64,000 nucleotides of DNA from Sepiola atlantica (GCA_963556195.1 OY744521.1:136208899-136272898); one strand, 5' to 3'. Shown: positions 11,872 through 25,480, numbered from the stretch's first letter. Notes: generated by a model not told the origin, from the sequence alone. Translations and numbers: made by a program.

Positions 11872-13840
11872 ACATATATAATATGAAATTAGCTTACTAT
11901 ACTTACCTTATATTTCAATTATATCAAAGGGGGTATAACATTATCTGAAATTTTGAGTTCACGCTTGACATCCATGAAAAGAGAATATGATGTTTTACCG
12001 TTTTTTTATTTTATTTATAACTTGGAAATTGTAGAAATTAAAAAAACATAGAATAGACATGTTAATAAGGAGTTAGTGACTTGGAGAAGGAATACACAGG
12101 GGTGCTCATTAATTCTAGGTAATCATCTGATGTGCCTTAAGAGGTTAATGACTATTAAGTAGCCGAAATCTATTTGAATTATTTACACACTTCTATCCCG
12201 TCAAATCAGTACTAATTACAACCTTGGACCCTTCCCCACTAATTGAACTTATAAAATGTAAAAAAACTAAATATAAATAAGGTAATATGGTTTTATCAGC
12301 TGAACGTAAAAGTACATAGGTTTTCTCATTGAATATCGGGAAACGCCGGATATTCCTGATAGTATTTTATAAACTACGCGGTTTCATGGAAACGTATGTT
12401 GCGAGTGTATTGTGCAGTTGCATCTAGGTACAATGCAGGTTTAGTTTATGTAGTGATTCGTCGTGGATTTTTACACGATCGTATTCGTCTAGTTGTATGT
12501 TTCTGAAGTAAATTCAACACACAATAACATTGTAGCAGTCCTTAATTTATTATTCTATACAAACAAGGAGACAAGTTTTTGTAGCTGATGTCGTGTTCTT
12601 CTCTGGTGCGCGTTGTCCTTCTTCTGCTTTATATAGACATGATCGTTTCGTTTTTTTATCCGGATTGCCTCAATCCAGATCGAGCTTGTGTGTGTGTTGT
12701 TAATTCACTAACTGACCAGTATTAGATAACAATCCGCCATGGTCTGGCCAAGTAGGCTAGACCCACTTCGGACGATCACAATCAAGATCCTCTGTTGTCG
12801 ATACAACAGCAATATCTCTGCGGGTGTGTCTAAAATTAGGGTTGGATTTATTCAAGTGTTTTGAACTATTTTTTTAATGCGATTTTTGTTAGTCTGTCAT
12901 GCTTAAGTTTGAAATCGAATTATCGTCAGTGTCACGCATACGTTTGAAATGAGATGTGTTAAACGTCTAGAATACATGGAGGCATGTTGAGAATACCCGA
13001 TTTTCTGAATGTACTCAGTCACTGCAAATCTCTGAGCGATTTATTCAGTTGATTATATTTTTTTGGATCCAAAGAATTGGCGCAGTTTCCGCACCAGAAT
13101 CTTATTCTTCATCATCTCTTTGTTTATTTCCCCTCATTCTCAACGCAGTTCATCCGAATTACGCACGGCGAAAAAAATAATCCTATTCTCTTTGTTTCGA
13201 ACAGCAGACAAGTTTTGATCGTACATCGTTCCCCCCTCCTTGTCCGTCCTGTCCAGAAGAGTCGGGTAATATTGATTCGCTGTAATAAAATGTAACACTG
13301 GATATAAACGATTCTCGACACCGACGAGTAAAGAAAAAAAAGAAAAAAACATATTTGGACGTAGATCCGCAAATACTTGTTACCATGTTTGTTAACCTAT
13401 GACATTTATGCCCGAGATAAAAAAAAAACATAAAAAAAGATTCTAATTAGACTTTCATAGAATCGCCGCCAAAAGTTTGAATGGGAAAATGGTCAAATAC
13501 TTTGTTGACCTCAAACATTAATCATTTTAGGACCTCAGTGTTATAACTTTGTTTTTCATTCTATTGCGAAAAGTACATTTTTTTTAAACAGCTGATAACT
13601 TTTCTTTTTGTATGATAATAAATATTGACTAAACCATAAACAAAGACATTGTTATTATTTCATGAATGTTTCACAATTCAGTTCGTAGATTTTCTAGCCT
13701 TCTGTATTGCCATTAGTTGTAAAAAAAGAGGCATTCACGAAATTTAAGTCGGTGCTCTTTCTGTACATCCTGGTTATTTAGCACAATCGGTCTGTTGCTA
13801 AGGTTTGGGGGAAATGATTGGATCATTCTATCGCTCCGAA
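11872..13840. other. Intron, no exon recognised
   Basis: AT-rich. 12530-12860 is richer in GC and contains TATA-like and poly-pyrimidine stretches, so it could be a retroelement end, but I see no terminal repeats or target duplications. 13077-13430 has overlapping frames on both strands without motif. Confidence 0.3.
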
Positions 13841-13849
13841 AAGTATCTA

Positions 13850-14545
13850 ACTCCAGATGCAATCATTTACTTGTATAAGAGTCAGATACGCCCTAACATA
13901 AAGTAGTGCTACCACAGAGAACTCTTTCCTGCCTTGACATAGAACAAAATCGACCTAGAAATCTAGTTGTGGATGATCTCTTCTCTTCTATACAGTTCCT
14001 TTCTCACAGAAGAGACGTTGCTAGCCTCCTTCTACGCTATAATTATTGCCATGGACGGTGCTCGACTGCGGTCTAATCTCTAATCCTTGTAAGACTCTCA
14101 CAGCAAGAATTCTCCTTACTACGAATAGGAGCCAAATACGGCCTAAGATGAAGTACTGTTACCACATCTGGGGAGATGCCACCCGGAGCACTCTTTCCTG
14201 CATTGATAGAGTACATAATAGACTTCAGAATCTCGTGGAGGGTGGGGTGTCCTCTTCTCTTTTCTTGCAGCCTCTTTCTCACAAAAGAGACGTTGCTAGT
14301 CTTTCTCTTCTCTAATCTATGGTCCTCTCCAATAAAACATCCACAGCAAAGAACACGTCTAGCTAGAACCACTGTAAATAATTTTCCTTTTCTTCCTCTG
14401 CGTACCTAAAACTAAACGGAACTTCTATGAGGAAAAACTGTCCGTCTGTGGAACACGATACCACAGGGCTTCATCCTAGTTGACTACAGTATGGTCGTAC
14501 GCAAGTCCAATGTTAACAAATTATGTTGAGCAGTCCCATTAAGTA
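13850..14545 (+). mobile_element. LINE 3' fragment with an internal duplication
   Basis: Two partial copies of the same LINE segment lie in tandem. The first (about 13865-14060) reads L-Y-K-S-Q-I-R-P, then SHRRDVASLLL-R-Y-N-Y-C-H. The second (about 14120-14315) reads QIRPKMKYCYHIWGDATRS, LSCIDRVHNRLQNLVEGG and LSHKRDVASLSLL. The downstream part (RTRLARTTVNNF, then S-M/T-V-W-S-Y-A-S-P-M-L-T-N-Y) corresponds to the element's 3' coding end, as at 5537. Stops and frameshifts make it non-functional. Same family as the copies at 5727, 50460 and 56960. Confidence 0.78.
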
Positions 14546-15170
14546 ATCAAATTAAGCCCAGATTAAATCATGGTCTGCAATCCTCAAGGTGGCACAAACC
14601 ATTAACCTTTGACCTTTAGGCCTTGATGAGCGGTGACTCGTTAGTTAAAAAAAAAACAACAACAACAAAAAAAGATTTTTATTTTTTCTTCCAAGTGCCT
14701 AATAGTGCGGAATTTCCAAACTTTATTTATAAACTTCTGAGACATTTTTTTATAGAAGAACAATCGCAATAATCTGTAGAATCCGTTTGAGAAATGGACA
14801 CATTTAAAATAGTGATATTAACGACCAGTGAAGAAGAAACGTTTAAAGTTAACATGCGAAGAGACGCTGTTTATAAAAAGTTACGGAACAAATAAAGACA
14901 AAAAAAGAAAGAAGGGTAACATATTAAGTTATGGAAATAGTGTTGGGACATTATAATTCTTGAAACAGCCTCATAGATAAAAGGAAGTTATTTTGTCTCT
15001 ATGAAATTGACTTAAACATATATAGATTGATTCAGAAATCTTAAAGATAGTGCAAGAAAGAAATGTCGCCAATTGGCAAATACATTGATGGCAAAAGCGT
15101 CACACCTCTGACCGCTGATGAGACATGCCTCAATATCTAATCCTGTTAACCTCCTGAAAAAAAGACAATT
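14546..15170. other. Intron sequence without recognised feature
   Basis: Contains a short A-rich stretch at 14645-14680 that may be the tail of the LINE copy upstream. Nothing else supported. Confidence 0.35.
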
Positions 15171-15177
15171 GGACGAG

Positions 15178-15960
<783 letters not shown>

Positions 15961-16159
15961 CGCAAGAAAAATATTGCTTTTTTAGTGTTAGTTTGTATAT
16001 TTTGCTTCCTGCCTCACTGGTGAAAATCCAAAAATTGAAATATATATTTTTTACTTTTTTAACTGCGTATTCAAGCTTTTTCTACTTTAATCCAATCAAA
16101 ATTACATTCAAATCTATCTTCACATCTGATGCAAATTCATTGGTGTTGACTGTTACCTA

Positions 16160-16680
16160 TTTATAATACTTGATTTTATTGGAATTATAAAGAATGATAA
16201 ACATTTGGCTCTCATCGCTCGACCTATCAATCGATTGATGTTTATGACGTGTTAAATTGCCAAAAACTCATTAGTGATGTTCCCGCCTGTTAGGTTCTGA
16301 CAAAAAGCGCAGGGGTGACCTTTAAATAAATTATATAATAATGAATTTCACTTTAATAAATTTTAAGATTAAAAGCTCAAATATGCATAATATACGTTTC
16401 ATTTCAGCAATTAAAAAGAAAAGTATGTGTAATAAGTCTTATAGACGCGTCATTACATCTCTATGAGAGGATTTTTTCTGTCGGTCGATCTGTGATGATT
16501 AGGAGTAGTATGTTAGTTGTAAAAGTCACGTCCCCAATAGACACAATACTCCCGTCACCCTAGAAGCTGACAAAATGCCGATTGAGTAAAAATAAACGTC
16601 TTATTACTTACTTACGTGGATCGAATCAGTCCATGTAATTTAGTATTTTCATAAAAAGATTATTTCACTTATATTCTTCT
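16160..16680. other. Intron sequence without recognised feature
   Basis: AT-rich intron, no exon or element that I can name. Confidence 0.3.
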
Positions 16681-16689
16681 CCCTCACTC

Positions 16690-16912
16690 CGCATAAATTC
16701 ACACATAGCTGTCCACCATTCCGCGATGCGTTCCACGATGGCATTTATTTTGCATTTTAACTTAACCTAAACTTAACCCTAACTCTACGTATTTCTAGAC
16801 AGGACTCAAAAAAGTATGTCAAGACCATGTGAACGTACTGTGCATGACTGGCTAAAAATATTTTTGCAAAAAGTATTTTTCGTTGGTGGCGGGGCTTTTC
16901 TACAAAAGAACC
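16690..16912 (-). repeat. Dispersed repeat copy, inverted relative to 37960-38140
   Basis: CATTCCGCGATGCGTTCC, TTTGCATTTT, CATGACTGGC and CTACAAAAGA line up in order with the reverse complement of 37960-38140. Similarity is patchy (roughly two thirds by eye), so the copies are old. No ORF; type unknown, SINE or MITE possible. Confidence 0.65.
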
Positions 16913-18380
16913 GTATTCTTTAATAAATATTAATATTTTAGAAATTTATACCGCGCGTAACTATCGTCACGTAAGTCAAATGGAAATCGATGGAACTAGG
17001 TTGAAATTCGGATTTAAACTTATTTCAATATTGATCGACGAATTTAACTTTGCAAGAATTAAAAGTAGATGGATTAAGTTCAGAGAACTTCTGTTTTTAC
17101 TAATTCACAGAGCCTTACCACTGTCGGCCAATGGTAGAGTCTCTCCGGCATGTGTATGCAGTGTAATAGTGGAAGGGTGGAGGGCATACGTCGCATGAAG
17201 AGAAATAATATGAGAATAATACGATTGCTGTGTAATGTAAGTCTTAAAAACGGGCATAGTTATGATGACCTCAGAGGAAGATTACATCTCGCCAGTACAG
17301 GGAAATGTTTGCAGAAAAGTAGATTTCGATGGTATTTAATAAATGTGTACATGATTGGCTAGGCTATTTTTTTGAAAGAAAATCGGTGTGTCGGTTATAA
17401 TAATAACTCTGAAAATCTGATTGACTAAAGAGTTTTGAAGTTATTTAACAAATGCGATAATTTTCTTTGCATCATACTATTGTGCCGTGAGTGTATATCT
17501 GTGTTGTATCCTGGTCACAGAACCAAATATGATACTATCCTAGCCCAGAGAGTTGTATTCTGCGTGACTCGGTAGTAAACATAGTCCAGGTACGATACCG
17601 CCGACTCCGAGTGTCGTAAAAGTTATAACAGGTTGCTTTGTCAATAATTTTGAGGAACTATGAATTCACAATGTAGGCGCAAAACTATTGACAAAGCAAC
17701 GTCAGAACTCGTGACTCCGAAATCAAACCCGGGCTGTTTGTATCGCCGGGTAACAGAGAATACGACACTGGGCGACTCTCCGGGTCACGATATTATCAGA
17801 TTTGTTTAAGTTTGAAATCGCCGCGTTATCGCTAACCGTGCAGATTTACTAGGCCCGTCATATTTTAAATACGTCAAAGCATCTCTATATGAGGCTCTAT
17901 CCGTCAGTTCGATGATTCGTCATTTATGTAGGTGAAATACCCAGATTTAATGGACTATATGTTCTTTTTCGACATTGAAGCTTTATGTTTCAAACCTGTG
18001 TCTCTCAAACCTGAAATTGGCCAGATACAGGCACATTGCATCTAATGCAATCACTACGACGCTATCTAATGGACGTTGCATCATATTTCAAGAAATGAAG
18101 AAAAAAAACCTGGATGTTGAGTCTGCACTACTTCGTGGATCTGAGATCTGGTCGTTAAATGACACCCTCGCGGCTGGGCTTAATTGTTTTGGAGGAGAAA
18201 AGATACGACTCTGTGTCTTCTCTAAAATTTCATTGGCAATAAGCCTCCCTAAGGCTCCAGTACTCTGAGCAATCTTCCAGTGAAGGTCTGGTTGGTGCTC
18301 TCCTTCATCTGTCCTTCCCATCTTTTTTCACTCTTTACGATCATTATGTATTTTCTATTTTTAAGTGGTGCAGTTTTCTG
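16913..18380. other. Intron, no exon recognised
   Basis: At 17510-17790 two stretches (CCAGGTACGATACCGCCGAC and CCGGGTAACAGAGAATACG) have a tRNA-like, GC-richer composition and could be a SINE remnant. Around 17620-17700 TGACAAAGCAACGT and AGGTTGCTTTGTCAATA form a short inverted pair. Open frames at 16980-17362 and 17975-18321 have no motif. Confidence 0.35.
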
Positions 18381-18384
18381 ACAG

Positions 18385-18390
18385 TTATTA

Positions 18391-18425
<35 letters not shown>

Positions 18426-18505
18426 CATCATTATTATTAGTGGTAGTAGTAGTAGTACTAGGTGTGGTAGTATTAGTAGTATCAGTAGTAGTATTTATTC
18501 ATTTA
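18385..18505. repeat. (ATT)n and (AGT)n trinucleotide repeats
   Basis: About 15 ATT units followed by interrupted AGT/GTA repeats. Confidence 0.93.
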
Positions 18506-18901
18506 GTAGTATTAGTATGTGGAGACATCTATATTTCGCCCAAAATAATTTACTAAAGCTTCATCAAGAATGGGCATATTACAGACAACGGCAAAGGCAT
18601 TACACATACAGGAGAGAAGAATCGAAATCGGGAAGGTACAACTGAAGATCTTGTTACTTACTCTCACATGCAAATACTAACTAACGTATTTTTCTACAAA
18701 ATTTCACAAATACTTTCCTTTGTACTAGCTATGAAGTGGTCAAAGTGGGTAAAGGTGTAAATTGACATACCTAGGTACTGTTCTAACACCGCTCAAAGAG
18801 TGGGTATAAACTGGTTATGTTTCATTTTCTTCAATTTACTTAGATGTTTACTTTGAAAATTGAGTCAACTTTAAACTTTTTGTTTCTTTTTTAATATTTA
18901 G

Positions 18902-18960
18902 GATCAAAGTTTGCGTGGAACTCTCAACGATTCCTGCGTTTATATGGATATGGACGCAAC
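18902..18960 (+). CDS. aGPCR exon: first cysteine of the GPS motif
   Basis: This 59-nt exon lies between acceptor TTTAATATTTAG and donor GTAAGT. It starts in phase 0 and reads DQSLRGTLNDSCVYMDMDA, with AC left over that becomes Thr with the next exon. The Cys in SCVYMD is the first conserved GPS cysteine. In most adhesion GPCRs a Trp follows two or three residues later (C-x-[FY]-W); here that position is Met, a visible departure. The remainder of the GPS is on the next exon, 4.5 kb downstream, so the motif is split by an intron of phase 2. Confidence 0.92.
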
Positions 18961-19299
18961 GTAAGTAACTTATTCTTTCTCCTCTTTTTAAACAGGTAGA
19001 TATCATATACTCATTAAATTATTAATTGTTGTTAAATTAATGATACTTTATTAATAAAATTGTTACCTGCAAGTACATTCAAAAACTCTCAATTTTCCAT
19101 ACATGAAGACTGCGAATAAATTTCAAGACATACATCCTTTACTATATGACAGTTTAAATGCTTTCAAAATCCTTTTAAACTTTGAAGAGTCGGAAAGAAA
19201 TTAATCCTCTTTAACTGTTAATAAAAGAATAAAATATCTTCCCTGTTTACGAAGAAACTGAAATACATTATCGTGGATTTAATTTCTTAATTCCATTAA

Positions 19300-19928
<629 letters not shown>

Positions 19929-19969
19929 TGTAAAATTAGTAGAACCAAATCCAACAAAGTGCTTGATTA

Positions 19970-20688
19970 TTTAGATACAATTTTTACAAAAAATTAGATC
20001 TATTATATAAAGGCGAAACGTCTGTGTGTATGTGTGTACGTTTGTATGTTTATATGTCTGGAAAATGTTCCCAGGATACTCGACAAGGATCGTAAAGTTG
20101 AGATGTTCTGAATTCTCTAGCTTTCGAACGAATAATATCGAAAGATCATAATAAAACATCGATTTCTTCCTGCCGAACAGACACGGAACTTCCCGGGGTG
20201 AGGGGTACTAAATTTCATCATTCTCTCACATCTTCACGTTGTACACAGGCACAGCGACCCTATTTAAAACCGTTTAACTAACCCTTTTTCATCGATGTTT
20301 AATACTCTGTCCGTTTGGGCTGTTGGATAACGACAAAGGACCAAAACCTCAAGGTTTATTCTTCGATCCCCACCAACTTCCCGAATTGTTTTTTTATAAC
20401 TGTGACCTAAATATACATCAAAGGGGGTGACGCCCGGGAAGCAAGGGTAAGTACTTACTTTTGCCAGGACAACGGGGAAAGTGAGTGGAGAGAGCAAGGA
20501 GTGGAAACGCGGAAGACAGTAGGGCGATGGAGAGGGAGCGGCGACCTAGGAAGACAAACTTTTGCCTGCAGATGGGGGGAAGAGAGTAGGAAAATAGTGG
20601 GGCGAAAGAGAGGGGGTTGACCATCGGGTTGGAATTAAGAGATGAGGAGGCGACCGGGAAGACAGAGCTTTAGACTTCAAACCGACAG

Positions 20689-20690
<2 letters not shown>
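19970..20690. other. GC-richer segment of unknown origin
   Basis: After TTATATAAAGGCGAAACGTCTGTGTG at about 20003 the sequence is noticeably less AT-rich to 20680 and has broken open frames on the minus strand. This looks like an inserted element, but no coding motif is recognised. (The first string is typical of several transposon-rich invertebrate repeats.). Confidence 0.4.

Positions 20691-20763
<73 letters not shown>
20691..20763. repeat. (TA)n microsatellite
   Basis: About 36 uninterrupted TA units. Confidence 0.97.
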
Positions 20764-20765
<2 letters not shown>

Positions 20766-20945
20766 ATCGGATCTACAAACACACTAGAGAGGCCAATTCT
20801 ATTTGGCGAAATTTTTTGTATCTTTATAAACTAAAAATGAAAGTTTATAAAAAAAAATCGGTTTCGATTTTTTCTTTTCTTTTAAAATAATATTAATATC
20901 GCATCTTTAACATGCTTCGAAGGTATTTTATTTTACCTCAATCCT

Positions 20946-20949
<4 letters not shown>

Positions 20950-21036
<87 letters not shown>
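20950..21036. repeat. (TA)n microsatellite
   Basis: About 43 uninterrupted TA units. Confidence 0.97.
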
Positions 21037-21037
<1 letters not shown>

Positions 21038-22540
21038 CGTGAATTAAGTCAAGAAGAAAACTAACTTCCATAGAATTTTATTACACATTTTTACTATTTT
21101 AAACTCAATAATATTATTAGCAACTACTGATTTATATCTGTGTCGTAGCTTTATTGTTTCTTGCTACAAATAATAAATAATAAAAATAAATTCAACGGAA
21201 TTTAAGCAAAATAAAAAAGTTATTAACATTTTCAAATACGTATAATCAATTTATTGGATTAAATTCTAATTATAATAATAATAATTATTGTTATTATCAT
21301 TATAAAATTCTTATCATTGATTTTCAAAAAATAAAATAAAATATTAATTTTTAGCTTTATTCTTATACGTTTGTTTTGACTAAAACTTTTGTAATTAGTT
21401 GCAATATCGTTCTTATTTACATATGCAAAGTAAGCTGCGTCGAGTTTGTATGAATTATGTTTCTTTGATTAAACTTATGCGTACTGACAGCGTTAAAGTC
21501 GTGCAAACTAGCTAATCACGTCGAGAGTGGTATATTTGCTGATGACACCCAATTCTATTTTCGACATACGGGCAAATCGAACACACACACATGTCCAAGT
21601 CAGTGGCGAAGTCAGTGGCGAAATCCTTAGAAAATTACCTCCATTTAAATTGCCTATTTGAGGTAAATAAAGGTTTAAAAATAACTTAGCAAATGACACG
21701 CAGAATTAATCTATAGATACTTGATATTAACGATTTTAATAATGTTGTTCTCGAACAGCAAACCAGATTTTTGGATTTAATAAAAAACATCATTGAAAAT
21801 GAAATACTTCAGATGCAAGACACATTTTTTTACTACTACCACCGAGCAGCACATGCTATGATCTCACCAAAAGTAGAAGTCACCTCCGATTTACAACATA
21901 TATATTGTCTCTACATATACACATTCACCGTCTCAGATTTAATTTCGATATTTCCAATTACGTAGAGCAGAAAAATATCTTTAAATTTCCTTTCACAAAA
22001 CGGCAATTCTTTTCCGCATATTAACTGAGTTAATCTGAATTGTTCTCCGTGTATTCGTAATCATTTGTTTACAACAGAAGCGAATTGGAATATTTTTTAA
22101 ACCTCACTATTTTGTGACACCAGCAAAATGTTGTGATGTCGAAGCAAGCGAAGGTTTTATCACGCTTCCATAAGATCTCTCCAAACCTAAATTAAGGTTA
22201 GGTGTGCGAGTGCGCATCCATCTTCCAGTTTAAAGAACAATATTATCATAAATAGTTTTCATTTCGATTCGCTTTCTTTTGTCTTCGTTACTTTTTATAG
22301 GAGTATTTTTTATTTTATTTAAGGCACCAAGACAATAAATATATTAAACGTTTTGGCCTTGATAAGTAGAAATTTATTACTCGGGTTTCACCAAACAAGA
22401 ATAGGCCAGTAAAGTTAGATTATGGAAGACGAAATAAATTATTTATTTCAATTTATATCTGTTGCTACTCAGTCACTGCCCGCGTTTATCGTCCATCCTT
22501 CGTTTGAGCAAGGTGGCCAACCCATCTCTTCTTCGACTTG
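21037..22540. other. Intron, no exon recognised
   Basis: AT-rich intron. Near 21600 a short direct duplication (AGTCAGTGGCGA twice). No motif-bearing frame. Confidence 0.3.
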
Positions 22541-22547
22541 ACGACCA

Positions 22548-22629
22548 GATCTTCAGACGTCATGATATTCGAATTTAAGTTCGAATAGTTGATTCGCTAC
22601 GAATTCGAATATCATGACGTCTGAAGATC
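22548..22629. repeat. Perfect inverted repeat, 28-bp arms, 26-nt loop
   Basis: The arms GATCTTCAGACGTCATGATA (and eight more bases) at 22548-22575 and its exact reverse complement at 22602-22629 would form a perfect stem. The loop itself contains TTCGAA. No coding or tRNA feature explains it. It lies in the intron between the two GPS exons. Confidence 0.95.
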
Positions 22630-22772
22630 ATGAACACGCCCGAGAAACCATGGTTACAGTGAATTAAAAACAACTTTTCTTTTCAAGTAATATTAAATTT
22701 TGTCTGAGAAAGCACCGAGCACTGTATACAAGTGCAAACCAAAACTCTCAACTGGCAAAAAGCTGATTCCTG

Positions 22773-22773
22773 C

Positions 22774-22830
<57 letters not shown>

Positions 22831-22878
22831 TATATATATATATGTGCATATATATATATATATGCATATATATATATA

Positions 22879-22929
<51 letters not shown>

Positions 22930-22942
22930 GTGTGTGTGTGTA
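22773..22942. repeat. (TA)n with TGCA interruptions and (TG)n end
   Basis: TA tract with regularly spaced TATGCATA or TGTGCATA breaks (higher-order period about 20 bp), closing with a short TG run. Confidence 0.95.
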
Positions 22943-23423
22943 GTAAGGTAGACTAGATTGTCAAGCCGTTGTGTAGCAACGAATCTCGGGAAATCAAAAC
23001 TGAAATAACACTACTTGCTCTCTGCTTATTCCCACACTTTTCCAGTTGTCTATGAATTATCTTTACATCTTGATTCAAGCAGTGTCAGCTCAACAAAAAA
23101 TCAGGTTGAAAACTTTTGATTTCTTATACATTTTATCGGGGCCATTTGTTTTTAAATCATCCCATTTTTTACATAAGTTTTTTTTTCTAGTTCTGCTTAC
23201 TTAATAGTCGTTTGTTTTACAACAAATCAGATTCTTAGCCGCAAACATATGATTATCCGAAAGATCTCATTATAAAAAAAAAACTCTAAAATGACTAACA
23301 AAGTCTTATGTTTAGGAGCGCAAAAATCTGTTTCGCTCTCATATGATTTTTATTGTTCGAAATATGAATGTTGCGCATGCGTGGCTTATATAGTGATAAA
23401 TGTGTTCCTGGTTTTTCTTTCAG

Positions 23424-23547
23424 AGACGCAAACGATCGTTGGAAATATACGGGTTGTTATTTGGCTAAAAAGACTGCAACGCACACAGAATGCCATTGTT
23501 TTCATATGACCAATTTTGCTCTCCTTATGGACTTGCATGGAATTGGA
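23424..23547 (+). CDS. aGPCR exon: GPS cleavage site and tethered agonist
   Basis: This 124-nt exon follows a strong acceptor (TTTTTCTTTCAG) and ends at GTGAGT. It supplies one base of a split Thr codon and 41 codons. It contains W-K-Y-T-G-C and then C-H-C-F-H-M-T-N-F-A-L-L-M, the hallmark of the GPS. By family knowledge, self-cleavage occurs between the residue after His and the Thr/Ser, here H-M|T rather than the usual H-L|T. The catalytic His and the nucleophilic Thr are both present. The new N-terminus TNFALLMD corresponds to the tethered agonist (Stachel) peptide, usually TNFAVLM. The exon ends in phase 0 just before TM1. Cleavage competence is inferred from these residues. Confidence 0.96.
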
Positions 23548-23579
23548 GTGAGTATCATCCAATTTACGTATAAGTATTC

Positions 23580-23613
<34 letters not shown>

Positions 23614-23876
23614 GATTGTTTTTATTCAAACAGACATGTACAAAATCTGCGACACTGGCATATCAATATTATCAATTTACAGCAATTAAAAGCTGATATC
23701 TCATCAGGAAGAATTAGGATTTGATCCTTCCCTTAGATTTTCTCAAATAACATCTGAGGGAAGGATCAAATCTTAATTTTGCCTGATCAGATCTCAGTTT
23801 TTAACTGCTATATATCGATAACATCGACATGCCAGTGTCGCAGATTTTGTACATGCCTGTTTGCATAAAAACAATC
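23614..23876. repeat. Fold-back element, about 124-bp imperfect inverted arms
   Basis: The left arm (23614-23738) contains ACATGTACAAAATCTGCGAC and ends TTTGATCCTTCCCTTAGA. The right arm (23753-23876) is its near reverse complement, starting TCTGAGGGAAGGATCAAA and ending AAACAATC. The spacer is about 15 nt. A single-arm copy lies at 25288-25440. It begins directly at a TA/TG tract and starts 66 bases after the GPS exon donor. Confidence 0.93.
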
Positions 23877-24073
23877 ATATACATTAAGCTTTATTTGATA
23901 TTGAGCACTTTTTATAAGCCCGGTTTAAATTCTTTAGATTATTATTCCGTGGATAGTTACTTTACCTAGATTACTATATATATAATATTAACTTATATTT
24001 TTAATATTTTACCTACGTACGACGTTGTTTCAAGCTACGGCTCTCATCAGCGCAGGGAAATAATAATCTCAAA

Positions 24074-24077
<4 letters not shown>

Positions 24078-24116
<39 letters not shown>

Positions 24117-24135
24117 TGTCTATCTCTATCTCTAT

Positions 24136-24188
<53 letters not shown>

Positions 24189-24190
24189 AT
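24078..24190. repeat. (TC)n then (TA)n microsatellite
   Basis: About 17 TC units at 24078-24112, then TCTA steps and a TA tract to 24185. Confidence 0.95.
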
Positions 24191-24199
24191 TATCTATCT

Positions 24200-25060
24200 A
24201 TCTCACTCTCTACGTCCGGAAAATTGAAGACAAACTAATTTTGAAGGAAGTTCTCTAGTACCTAGAGTCTAAGCCTAACTTGTCGCCCACACTATCGATC
24301 TTTGTATAATCTTTTAGTATCGAACTTGTTACCTGGTTTACCATTGCTCAAACTGTTTTCAATGATGAGAGAAGTCAACCCGCTGTGCACATGTGAGACC
24401 CAGTTGGATCATCAGAGGTAGGCAAAAAGAACAAAGAAGAAGCACAAAACAGGAGGACACTTACATATGCTTAACATCATCGGAGACTATCTCGTCGAAG
24501 CAAAAAGCGAATTGTTTGTATATGTGCTTGAGGGCCTTGTAAACTTGCGAGGTGAACGTCAATAAAGCTATGACGAAATGACATACTGCGTTTGTCGTCG
24601 GCCAAAACGAAGTGAGTCAAAATACGAGATTCCCGTTTCTTTACCGAGATCGAATATTGATAAAAAGAGGTGTTTCGTCTCTGGGACTGGTGAAGACTAG
24701 ACCCGTGGTTCGGAGAAAGAAAAAGAAAAAGAGAAGGACAGTCAGATATATAAAAAGCGGCAGACGGAGAGAGTGCTCTTGTTTGCAGTGTACGCCTTGG
24801 TCACAAGTGGGAGTAGATTCCAGTTACGAAAGTTATTTTTTATACTAGTTACACCGGAATAGGCGTATACAAGAAACATCTGGTGTATGTCAGTGTGCAC
24901 TGTGAAACCACAGGACATGTTGTAGGGGTTGATTTGACTTAATATTAGATAGAAATCCGTTGATTATATTTTAGCTGTGTGCTAGATAAGTTTTCGACAA
25001 GCTCTGATTAATTGTTTAATTATAAAATGTGAATCTTTGTAAATATACTTTTTGTAATAT
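24200..25060. other. Intron sequence without recognised feature
   Basis: 24612-24848 is an open frame with a basic run (RRKKKKKRRTVRYIKSGRRR) that I do not recognise and that comes from an AAGAAA-rich stretch; not supported as a gene. Confidence 0.3.
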
Positions 25061-25070
25061 TTCTTTTCAG

Positions 25071-25180
25071 TTTTCTATTTCGGAAAGCCACAAGACGGCG
25101 CTTTCTTACATATCCTACATTGGAGGAGCATTATCGATTCTGGGTTGCGTCTTGTCGTTGTTCACATTCGAATATTTTAG
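25071..25180 (+). CDS. aGPCR exon: TM1
   Basis: This 110-nt exon lies between acceptor TTCTTTTCAG and donor GTAAGA. It encodes FSISESHKTALSYISYIGG followed by ALSILGCVLSLFTFEYF, a single hydrophobic helix of about 22 residues. 'ALSYISYIGGxLSxLG' is the usual TM1 pattern in adhesion receptors (compare xLTxITYVGxxISLxCL). It ends with AG of a split Arg codon that is completed by the first base of the TM2 exon at 33647. The following 8.5-kb intron is full of TA repeats and fold-back elements. Confidence 0.95.
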
Positions 25181-25211
25181 GTAAGATTAATTTGTACTTA
25201 CTTCTTCCTCG

Positions 25212-25213
<2 letters not shown>

Positions 25214-25287
<74 letters not shown>
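25214..25287. repeat. (TA)n microsatellite
   Basis: About 36 TA units, abutting the repeat copy at 25288. Confidence 0.97.
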
Positions 25288-25291
<4 letters not shown>

Positions 25292-25440
25292 TGATTTTTT
25301 ATTCAAACATGTACAAAGTCTGCTACACTGGCATGTCGATGTTACCGATCTACAGCTATCAAGAGCTGAGGTCTCATCAGGCAGAAGGTTTTTTTGTTAT
25401 CCAACCCGATCGGTGAAGTCCAGGAAGAATATAAATATAT

Positions 25441-25477
<37 letters not shown>

Positions 25478-25480
25478 TTA
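25288..25480 (+). repeat. Single-arm copy of the 23614 fold-back family, with TA tail
   Basis: ACATGTACAAAGTCTGCTAC, CACTGGCATGTCGATGTTAC and GAGGTCTCATCAGGCAGAAG match the 23614 left arm. Both ends meet (TA)n tracts (25214-25287 and 25437-25479). Confidence 0.85.

Noticed and set aside
24612..24848. Basic small protein with an RRKKKKKRR run
   Set aside because: The basic run comes from AAGAAA-rich DNA; no other support.
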